A DNA stretch of 12,733 nucleotides from Thermodesulfovibrio sp. (GTDB lineage: Bacteria > Nitrospirota > Thermodesulfovibrionia > Thermodesulfovibrionales > Thermodesulfovibrionaceae). Made by a program: the position numbers and the translations under genes. Location: positions 1 through 12,733 of the forward strand of contig JAOAGU010000026.1 in the NCBI GenBank assembly GCA_026415595.1, read 5' to 3'. The notes under the pieces are model-generated. The model did not search any database and was not told where the DNA came from. It saw only the letters and a program-made list of their open reading frames with translations. Below, piece after piece: positions 1 to 6,008 of this stretch (position 1 is its first letter; each line of letters begins with the position of its first letter).

Positions 1-57
1 TTACCGTAGTAATAAAATGTGACTTGATTTTAGGAATAACAGCCGTGAATAATTTTA

Positions 58-88
58 TTGGCATACTAATTTACTTTTTTGCTATAAT
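58..88 (+). promoter_or_regulatory. Predicted sigma-70 type promoter of tRNA-Arg
   Basis: A perfect TATAAT lies at 83-88 and a TTGGCA (five of six matches to TTGACA) at 58-63, with a rather long 19-bp spacer. Normal spacing puts the transcription start at about 95, which is at or one base before the mature tRNA 5' end (96). It may also drive the two protein genes downstream, since no terminator is visible between the tRNA and position 236. Confidence 0.6.
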
Positions 89-95
89 TTCTTTA

Positions 96-169
96 GCCCC
101 CTTAGCTCAGTAGGATAGAGCACAGGTTTCCTAAACCTGGTGTCGCAGGTTCGATCCCTGCAGGGGGCA
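96..169 (+). tRNA. tRNA-Arg, anticodon CCT (reads AGG)
   Basis: The full cloverleaf can be folded by eye. The acceptor stem is 96-102 with 162-168 (GCCCCCT/AGGGGGC), the D stem 105-108 with 118-121, the anticodon stem 123-127 with 135-139 (CAGGT/ACCTG), the anticodon loop 128-134 (TTCCTAA) with anticodon CCT at 130-132, a five-base variable loop at 140-144, and the T stem 145-149 with 157-161 around the loop TTCGATC. The D loop has GG at 113-114 followed by A at 115, which corresponds to A20, a known bacterial arginine identity base. Discriminator A is at 169. CCA is not encoded and must be added after transcription. All stems are fully Watson-Crick paired. An AGG-reading tRNA suits this genome, whose arginine codons are mostly AGA and AGG. 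Confidence 0.97.
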
Positions 170-235
170 TTAAATTTAATTTTCTAAAAAGAAGTTGCAA
201 AGATCACTTCATAAATTAATCAATTTGGAGGTTTA

Positions 236-973
236 ATGGAAATTGAAGAAATAATTAAGGAAAAGCCTCATTTGCAGAGTCTACTTGAGCTTTATGAAAA
301 AACAAGAAATTTTGTAAACCAATGTAAAGAGGATAAAGAAACGATAAAGTTTGACAGTGATATAGAATTAATTGATATTGTCTTAAGGAATTTTTCATCT
401 TTTTTTAATATTCCCTATGAATCTATAGCGTTTCTAAAAAATGAAGTTTTAACAGCTGGCATAGATCCGATAAAAGATCCTCGTAGTCTTTGGTTTATTC
501 CTATACATAGTGAAGAATTATCAAAAGAAGAGATTGATAGAATGCTTTTTATACTTAGTAAGCCTTTCTTTGTTTTTCTTAAAAGGGAATCTGAGCAAGC
601 ATCTTTTATGGATAAAGGTAAATGTCCTGTTTGTGGAACAGACTCCTGCCTTGCAATGATTACAGATAATAATGAAAAAATAATGATTTGTCCTCTTTGT
701 GAACATGGTGGAAGTTTTTTCAGAATAGGGTGCCCTTACTGCTTTAATAGAGATTCAACTAAAATTGAAATACTTCTTGATGATGAAGATATAAGAGCAG
801 AAGTTTGCTTTGATTGTAGCACTTATATAAAGAGTTTTAAAGAGAGTCATTATATCAAGTATAAGGATCCTTTCTTGATTGATTTGATTAGTCTGCCTCT
901 TGATATTGTAGTGCAGAAAAAAGGATATATAAGAAGGGCTCCTAATTTTATTGGTTTAAGGATAATAGACTAA
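236..973 (+). CDS. FdhE-like formate dehydrogenase accessory protein
   Basis: This 245-residue cytoplasmic protein resembles FdhE, which helps formate dehydrogenase become active and in characterised members binds iron through cysteine pairs. The sequence shows four CxxC pairs: C130/C133 (CPVC), C152/C155 (CPLC), C166/C169 (CPYC) and C191/C194 (CFDC). Their order and spacing, with GSFFRIGCPYC and CFDCSTYIKSF, match the FdhE C-terminal double rubredoxin-like fold. The first 120 residues are helical and poorly conserved. It is shorter than the roughly 300-residue enterobacterial FdhE. GGAGG at 227-231 supports the start. Its stop overlaps the moeA start by one base (TAATG), so the two are probably translationally coupled, which strengthens a molybdoenzyme-maturation role. 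No formate dehydrogenase gene lies in the window, so the client enzyme is unknown. Confidence 0.8.
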   Translation: MEIEEIIKEKPHLQSLLELYEKTRNFVNQCKEDKETIKFDSDIELIDIVLRNFSSFFNIPYESIAFLKNEVLTAGIDPIKDPRSLWFIPIHSEELSKEEIDRMLFILSKPFFVFLKRESEQASFMDKGKCPVCGTDSCLAMITDNNEKIMICPLCEHGGSFFRIGCPYCFNRDSTKIEILLDDEDIRAEVCFDCSTYIKSFKESHYIKYKDPFLIDLISLPLDIVVQKKGYIRRAPNFIGLRIID

Positions 974-2904
974 TGGGAAAAAAGGTTTTTCACGAACTCA
1001 TATCACTTGATGAAGCAAGGCAAATACTTTTTAGCAGATTTAAAGAATTAGTATCTCTTCCAATTGATTCAGAGGTTATTTCAGTTAAAAAAGCATTGGG
1101 AAGGATTACAGCAGAGCCTATCTTGGCAAAACTTTCCTCTCCCTATTTTCATTCAGCTGCAATGGATGGATATGCAGTTAAATCCATAAAAACATTTTTA
1201 GCAACAGAGCGAGAGCCTGTAAGACTTAAAATAGGCATTGATGCTCAATGGATTGAAACAGGAGATCCTCTTCCAGAGGGATTTGATGCTGTCATTCCTG
1301 TTGAGGATGTAACTGTTAGAGATGATTTCATAGAGATTTACTCTCCTGTGCCTCCCTATCATGATGTAAGAACAATTGGAGAGGATATTGTCGCAACGGA
1401 GCTTATAATTCCAGAAAGCCATGTAATAAGAGCCTCTGATATAGGAGCTATTTTAGCCAGTGGAATTATTGAAATAAGAGTGAGAAAGAAGCCTGTTATA
1501 GGGATTATTCCTACAGGTTCAGAGTTGATTCCTCCGGAAACACTTAAAGAAAGAATGCCTAAGCCACCAGAATTAATTGAGTATAACTCATCTGTTTTAG
1601 AAAATTTGATTAAAGATGCTTTAGCAGAGCCAAAAGTTTATCCAATAGTTGCAGACGAACAAGAAGAGATAAAAAATACTATTTTAAATGCTACTGAGGA
1701 ATGTGACATGGTACTCTTAAATGCAGGTTCTGGATATGGAAAAGAGGATTTTACATACAAAGTGCTTAAAGAACTTGGTGATGTTATTATAAATGGTGTG
1801 GCAATAAAGCCTGGTAAACCATTTATTGCTGGGTTCATAAAAAATAAACCCATATTAGGAATTCCTGGATATCCTGTATCAACATTCTTCTGTTTTGAGC
1901 TTTTTGTTAAACCTTTGATTGAACTTTTTTATGGAATATCATTGAAAAAAGAGGAAAATCTTAAAGCAATACTTTCAAGACAAATATCTTCAAGTATGGG
2001 TGTTGATGAGTTTGTCAGAGTAAAGGTAGGTAGAGTAGGGGATAAATACATAGCAACACCAATCGGAAGAGGAGCTGGGCTTCTTATGTCTATTGTAAGA
2101 GCTGATGGTTACATTGTGATTCCTAAGGGCTCTGAAGGATTTTCACAGGGCTCAGAAGTAATGGTTAATTTATGGCGAAGGAAGGATGAAATTGACAATA
2201 CTGTGGTATGTATTGGCAGTCATGATAACACTCTTGATGTTTTATACAATTTTTTAAGAAAAAGATATCCTAATTTTACTCTTTCATCTGCTCATGTTGG
2301 TTCAATGGGTGGTCTTGTTGCAATTAAAAAAGGTGAAGCCCATATGGCAGGCACTCATCTTCTTGATGAGACAACTGGAGAGTATAATGTTCCATTTATA
2401 AAAAAGCTTATGCCTGAAAAAAAAGTCATACTTGTAAATCTTGTTTATAGAATACAAGGATTTATTGTTAAAAAAGGAAATCCTAAAGATATCAGAAGCT
2501 TTAAAGATCTTTTAAGAGAAGACGTGGTTTTCATAAACAGGCAGGCAGGCTCAGGCACACGACTTTTACTTGATAAACATCTAAGAGAACTTGGAATATC
2601 ACCATCTCAGATAAAAGGTTATGATAAAGATGAATACACTCATATGGGGGTGGCTTCTGCGGTTCTTACAGGTAGGGCTGATGTAGGAGTTGGCATTCTT
2701 GCTGCTGCGCAAGCACTTGATCTTGATTTTATACCAATAGCTGAAGAAAGATATGATCTTTTAATACCCTATGAATTTCTTGAACTTAAGCCAGTTCAAG
2801 CAGTTTTGGATATAATAAGTGAAGATAAAGAGTTTAGAAAATCAGTTGAAAACCTTGGTGGCTATAATACCAAAGATATGGGAAAAGTAGTTTACTCTAA
2901 TTAA
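973..2904 (+). CDS. moeA: MoeA molybdopterin molybdenumtransferase fused to a PBP-like domain
   Basis: MoeA inserts molybdate (or tungstate) into adenylylated molybdopterin to complete the cofactor. This protein has 643 residues, whereas ordinary MoeA has about 400. Residues 1-405 carry the MoeA hallmarks: SPYFHSAAMDGYAV (56-69, D65), ETGDPLP (95-101), GED (136-138), PTGSEL (180-185), a variant of the GGxSxGxxD loop (NAGSGYGKEDF, 250-260, D259), KPGKPF (279-284) and GIPGYPVS (296-303). Residues 410-635 form a second domain like periplasmic solute-binding proteins (GSHDNTLDVL, SSAHVGSMGG, NRQAGSGTR at 522-530) but without a signal peptide, so it should be cytoplasmic. This is a known architecture (PBP_like, PF12727); the domain is suspected to sense or supply the oxyanion, which is inference here. 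AAGGA at 958-962 inside the upstream gene can serve as ribosome binding site. Its last eight bases overlap the convergent hydrolase gene. Confidence 0.92.
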   Translation: MGKKVFHELISLDEARQILFSRFKELVSLPIDSEVISVKKALGRITAEPILAKLSSPYFHSAAMDGYAVKSIKTFLATEREPVRLKIGIDAQWIETGDPLPEGFDAVIPVEDVTVRDDFIEIYSPVPPYHDVRTIGEDIVATELIIPESHVIRASDIGAILASGIIEIRVRKKPVIGIIPTGSELIPPETLKERMPKPPELIEYNSSVLENLIKDALAEPKVYPIVADEQEEIKNTILNATEECDMVLLNAGSGYGKEDFTYKVLKELGDVIINGVAIKPGKPFIAGFIKNKPILGIPGYPVSTFFCFELFVKPLIELFYGISLKKEENLKAILSRQISSSMGVDEFVRVKVGRVGDKYIATPIGRGAGLLMSIVRADGYIVIPKGSEGFSQGSEVMVNLWRRKDEIDNTVVCIGSHDNTLDVLYNFLRKRYPNFTLSSAHVGSMGGLVAIKKGEAHMAGTHLLDETTGEYNVPFIKKLMPEKKVILVNLVYRIQGFIVKKGNPKDIRSFKDLLREDVVFINRQAGSGTRLLLDKHLRELGISPSQIKGYDKDEYTHMGVASAVLTGRADVGVGILAAAQALDLDFIPIAEERYDLLIPYEFLELKPVQAVLDIISEDKEFRKSVENLGGYNTKDMGKVVYSN

Positions 2905-3838
2905 TCTGTTTATTTTTAAGCTCTTCGATAGCTTTTTCAAGAGATTCTTTATCAATTCCAAGAATTCTCTTTGCACCTATATATCTGCTTAGGTAGTAGG
3001 GAGTCTCCAGGCTATCAATTGTTACTTTTTTTGATCTTGTTGATGCATGTATGAAGAGATTGTCTCCAAGGTATATTCCTACATGAGATGGAAATTTTGC
3101 ATAGGTTCTGAAAAACACAAGATCACCTGGCTGAAGCTCATCTTTTTTAACTGGAACTCCAAGTGTAAACTGCTCTCTTGCACTTCTTGGTAGTTCTATC
3201 CCTACCATTGAGTATACCTTTTTGACAAAGAATGAACAATCAAGCCCATTAAAACTATTACCGCCAAATCTATACGGAAGATGAAGCATTTTCTTTGCAA
3301 ATAAAAGAATTCTTTCCGTTATACTCATCTGTGAGAGATCTTCTGATGCCTTAATTTCCTCTATTTCTTCTGTTTTTTCCTCTATGTCTAACTTTGTAGA
3401 AGCCAAAAGAGGAATTTTTTCATTTTCTCTTAATGAGATATTTTCTGTCGGTTTATTTGAAGTTTTTACGATTAATTTTTGTCCTTTACTAATTTTATTG
3501 CTACTTAGACCATTAAGACTTTTAAGTTCTTCTACAGACATATTGTATTTTTTTGCTATTCTAAAGAGTGTTTCACCACTTTTTACAATGTGATAACTCG
3601 GTTCATTTGAATCTGATTTTTTTACATTTTTATCAGTTTTTTGAGGTATCTCTAATTTCATTCCCACTTGCAGTTTATTGTTTTTTAGATTATTAGCTTT
3701 CTTAATATCACTAACGGACACATCAAACTTCCTTGCAATTTGCCAGAGGTTATCTCCTTTTTTTACTGTATATGTTTGTGCAGATACAATACATGGGAGG
3801 ACTATCAAACTAATTATAAAAGTAATTATTTTAATCAT
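2897..3838 (-). CDS. Secreted LysM / NlpC-P60 peptidoglycan endopeptidase
   Basis: A 313-residue predicted cell-wall hydrolase that would cut stem peptides of peptidoglycan outside the cytoplasmic membrane. Residues 1-20 form a signal peptide with likely cleavage after VSA (18-20); C16 is not in a good lipobox. Two LysM carbohydrate-binding repeats follow, at about 22-66 (YTVKKGDNLWQIARKF) and 82-125 (YHIVKSGETLFRIAKKY). After an acidic linker (about 150-170) comes the NlpC/P60 domain (175-295) with nucleophile C201 in GLDCSFFV, H252 in SHVGIYLG and H264 in FIHAST, the usual Cys-His-polar triad. A very strong ribosome binding site, AAAGGAGG (3854-3847), sits eight bases before the ATG. The gene starts 17 bp after scpB on the same strand and is probably co-transcribed with it. 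Substrate bond specificity cannot be told from sequence alone. Confidence 0.93.
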   Translation of the reverse strand: MIKIITFIISLIVLPCIVSAQTYTVKKGDNLWQIARKFDVSVSDIKKANNLKNNKLQVGMKLEIPQKTDKNVKKSDSNEPSYHIVKSGETLFRIAKKYNMSVEELKSLNGLSSNKISKGQKLIVKTSNKPTENISLRENEKIPLLASTKLDIEEKTEEIEEIKASEDLSQMSITERILLFAKKMLHLPYRFGGNSFNGLDCSFFVKKVYSMVGIELPRSAREQFTLGVPVKKDELQPGDLVFFRTYAKFPSHVGIYLGDNLFIHASTRSKKVTIDSLETPYYLSRYIGAKRILGIDKESLEKAIEELKNKQIN

Positions 3839-3855
3839 GGTTTCTTCCTCCTTTC

Positions 3856-4398
3856 TTAGACAGCATTGATTTTTTGAAAATCAAAAAGCCCTGGTAGTTC
3901 ATCTAAACTTGAGATACCGAAAAGCTTTAAAAACTCTTTTGTTGTTCCATAAAGAAAAGGTCTACCAGGTATCTCTTTTTTACCTACAATCTTTATGAGT
4001 TTTTTTTCCATTAAACTTTTTATTGCATAATCTGAATTTACACCTCTTATTTTTTCTATTTCTGCTTTAGTAATAGGTTGTCTATAGGCTATTATTGCAA
4101 GTGTTTCAAGAGCCTGTTCAGAAAGTTTATTGTTTGTGTGCATTTTTTGAAAGACCTTTACCCATTCAGCATATTCAGGGTTTGTAACCATTTGATACGA
4201 ATCTTCAATTTTTATAATAATAATTCCTGATTTTCTTGATTTATAATCCTCAATAAGTTCATGGATTGCCTCTTTAAGATTTGTTTCAGATATATTTAGT
4301 AGACCTTTTAACATTTTTATTGAAACAGGTTTTTCAGCAACGAATAATAAAGCCTCTATTATTCCCTTTATTTGTTCTTTTTTATTGAATAGGTTCAT
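3856..4398 (-). CDS. scpB: Segregation and condensation protein ScpB
   Basis: ScpB is the winged-helix kleisin-binding subunit of the bacterial SMC-ScpA-ScpB condensin, which organises and helps separate chromosomes. The 180 residues are the usual family length. Recognisable blocks are the N-terminal EALLFVAEKPVS (15-26), the central LSEQALETLAIIAYRQPITK (92-111), KIRGVNSDYAIKSLMEKKLI (116-135), GRPFLYGTT (145-153) and the C-terminal FGISSLDELP (160-169). The partner scpA, often the gene just before scpB, is not next to it here; the upstream neighbour is malic enzyme beyond a 191-bp gap. There is no Shine-Dalgarno sequence before the ATG, but a good promoter lies so close that the mRNA would be nearly leaderless. 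No other in-frame start exists before the conserved core, so the assigned start is firm. nlpC/P60 follows after 17 bp. Confidence 0.93.
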   Translation of the reverse strand: MNLFNKKEQIKGIIEALLFVAEKPVSIKMLKGLLNISETNLKEAIHELIEDYKSRKSGIIIIKIEDSYQMVTNPEYAEWVKVFQKMHTNNKLSEQALETLAIIAYRQPITKAEIEKIRGVNSDYAIKSLMEKKLIKIVGKKEIPGRPFLYGTTKEFLKLFGISSLDELPGLFDFQKINAV

Positions 4399-4412
4399 AA
4401 TTTGTTTTGTCT

Positions 4413-4441
4413 ATTATACAAAATCAATTTTTAAAAATCAA
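4413..4441 (-). promoter_or_regulatory. Predicted promoter of scpB-nlpC operon
   Basis: On the minus strand a perfect TATAAT (4418-4413) is preceded, after an ideal 17-bp spacer, by TTGATT (4441-4436; TTGA of TTGACA matches). Transcription would begin near 4407-4405, leaving only about seven to nine bases before the scpB ATG at 4398. The region is very AT-rich, so chance resemblance is possible. Confidence 0.55.
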
Positions 4442-4492
4442 TCACTTACTGCTGTGTGTGGTTACTATATTATGTCAAATATATGTTAGCCT

Positions 4493-4521
4493 TTTTCGGA
4501 CTTAAAAAGTATTTCCGAAAA
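4493..4521. repeat. Intergenic inverted repeat / hairpin
   Basis: TTTTCGGA (4493-4500) is perfectly complementary to TCCGAAAA (4514-4521). The stem can be prolonged by CTT (4501-4503) with AAG (4507-4509) around an AAA loop, leaving a four-base bulge (TATT). It lies 69 bp past the malic enzyme stop and about 50 bp upstream of the scpB -35. No T-run follows the stem in either direction, so it is not a standard intrinsic terminator. It could be a transcript-end stabilising hairpin for the reverse gyrase-malic enzyme mRNA, or an operator. Confidence 0.5.
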
Positions 4522-4589
4522 TAAGATTTTCTAATGATTAATGCTGAAAAAGTTAAAAAGCAGAGAAATCAGCCGACCTATTTTTTCAT

Positions 4590-5993
4590 TTATCCTGCTA
4601 ATTTTAGACGTTTAGCCTTTTCAGCTACTGCATGGGAAACTGCTTGAGCAACTTTTTTATTGAAAATACTTGGTATAATATAATCCTCACTCAATTCATC
4701 ATCCTTAATTACTTTAGCAATGGCATTTGCAGCAGCAAAAAATATCTCCTTATCAACTCCTTTTGCTCGAACCTCAAGGAGTCCTTTAAAGAGTCCAGGA
4801 AAGGCAAGAACATTGTTTATCTGATTTGGATAGTCAGATCTTCCTGTTGCCATAATTCTTACAATAGGCATAGCAAGTTCTGGTGCAATTTCAGGATCTG
4901 GGTTGGCAAGTGCAAAAACCACTCTATCTTTTGCCATTTTTTCAATATCTTCTGGTTTTAAAATATTAGGAGCAGAAAGCCCTATGAATACATCTGCACC
5001 TTCAAGGGCATCAGTTAGTTTACCTTTTATTTTTCTTGGATTTGTCTTTTTTGCAAGTTCAGATTTATAAGGATCTATATCTTCTTGCCTTCCTTCATAT
5101 AAAATGCCAGCTCTATCACATACAATTATATCCTTTATTCCATAGTCAAGTAACATATATGCAGTGGCTGTTCCAGCTGCTCCAGCTCCTGAAATAACCA
5201 CTTTAAATTCTCTTATATCTCTTTTTAATACTCTTCCTACATTTATCAATGCAGCAAGTACGACTATTGCTGTTCCATGCTGGTCATCGTGAATTACAGG
5301 AATATTAAGTTCTTCTCTAAGCCTTTTTTCTATTTCAAAACACCTTGGTGCAGATATATCTTCAAGATTTATTCCTCCAAAGGATGTAGATATTTTTTTT
5401 ACTATGGATACAATTTCATCTACATCAGTTGTCCTTAAAGCAATTGGAAAAGCATCAACTCCACCAAACTCCTTAAAGAGCATACATTTTCCTTCCATAA
5501 CAGGCATTGCTGCATCAGGACCAATATTTCCAAGACCTAAAACTGCTGTGCCATCTGTTACTACGGCTACGGTATTTCCCTTTATGGTGTACCTATATAG
5601 ATGTTCGGGATTTTTATGTATATCAAGGCATACTCTCGCTACTCCTGGAGTATATACTCTGGCAAGATCTTCGGTGTTTGTTATATTAACTTTATTATAT
5701 ATTCCAATTTTTCCCCCTTCATGCACAAGAAAAGTTCTATCCATTACTCTTAAAATCTTAACTCCTTCTACATGTTTAAGAGCTTTTATGATTTTCTTTT
5801 CATGTTCCTCATCTCTTGCATTAACAGTGATATCTCTGATAATTTTTCCTTTTTCAACTTTTATAATATCTATTGAACCTAAATCTCCACCTGCGCTACT
5901 TATGGCAGATGCTATCTTTGCAAACATTCCAATTTTGTTTTCAATCTCTAATCTTAGTGTTATACTATAACTTGGACTTGGGACATATCCCAT
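4590..5993 (-). CDS. NAD-type malic enzyme with N-terminal ACT domain
   Basis: Malic enzyme oxidatively decarboxylates malate to pyruvate and CO2, linking the citric acid cycle intermediates with pyruvate. This 467-residue protein has an ACT-type regulatory domain at about 1-85 (YSITLRLEIENKIGMFAKIA, followed by the GGDLGSIDI segment) and a catalytic part at 90-465. Catalytic and metal residues are present: Y114 in YTPGVARVC, K169 in EGKCMLFKEFGGVDAFPI, E211/D212 in NLEDISAPRCFEIE and D236/D237 in HDDQHGTA. The dinucleotide site is GAGAAG (269-274), and D293 at the end of the next strand favours NAD over NADP. ACT domains usually bind amino acids, so allosteric control is likely, but the ligand is unknown. 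AGGAGG at 6006-6001 supports the start. The gene follows reverse gyrase by 15 bp and has no promoter of its own that I can see. Confidence 0.94.
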   Translation of the reverse strand: MGYVPSPSYSITLRLEIENKIGMFAKIASAISSAGGDLGSIDIIKVEKGKIIRDITVNARDEEHEKKIIKALKHVEGVKILRVMDRTFLVHEGGKIGIYNKVNITNTEDLARVYTPGVARVCLDIHKNPEHLYRYTIKGNTVAVVTDGTAVLGLGNIGPDAAMPVMEGKCMLFKEFGGVDAFPIALRTTDVDEIVSIVKKISTSFGGINLEDISAPRCFEIEKRLREELNIPVIHDDQHGTAIVVLAALINVGRVLKRDIREFKVVISGAGAAGTATAYMLLDYGIKDIIVCDRAGILYEGRQEDIDPYKSELAKKTNPRKIKGKLTDALEGADVFIGLSAPNILKPEDIEKMAKDRVVFALANPDPEIAPELAMPIVRIMATGRSDYPNQINNVLAFPGLFKGLLEVRAKGVDKEIFFAAANAIAKVIKDDELSEDYIIPSIFNKKVAQAVSHAVAEKAKRLKLAG

Positions 5994-6008
5994 TTTTTGT
6001 CCTCCTAA

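Noticed and set aside
1..64. Minus-strand ATG at 64-62 opening a frame of 21 codons that runs off the left edge.
   Set aside because: There is no ribosome binding site and too little sequence to recognise a protein. It could be the start of a divergent gene, but nothing beyond the open frame supports this.
3..113. Open + strand frame of 36 codons running in from the left edge, rich in hydrophobic residues, ending with TAG at 111-113 inside the tRNA.
   Set aside because: It overlaps the first 18 bases of a perfect tRNA and the promoter in front of it. T-rich DNA gives hydrophobic codons by chance. Without the upstream sequence it cannot be supported as the end of a membrane protein gene.
2918..2934. 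AAGCT-N7-AGCTT palindrome followed by three further Ts, a candidate terminator for moeA.
   Set aside because: The stem has only five pairs, two of them G-C, and lies within the coding end of the hydrolase gene. It is too weak to call, above all for a thermophile.
4450..4478. Minus-strand TTGACA at 4478-4473, a possible -35 for a second scpB promoter.
   Set aside because: The sequence at the right distance (ACAGCA) is not a -10, so no complete promoter results. The TTGATT/TATAAT pair nearer the gene is better.
4543..4573. GCTGA ... TCAGC inverted repeat downstream of malic enzyme.
   Set aside because: The arms are only five bases and the loop is 21 bases, with no T-run after it on the relevant strand; chance is likely in this region.
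5404..5970. 188-codon open frame on the + strand inside malic enzyme.
   Set aside because: It lies wholly antisense to a conserved enzyme, has no ribosome binding site and no recognisable domain; it is a shadow of codon bias in the real gene.
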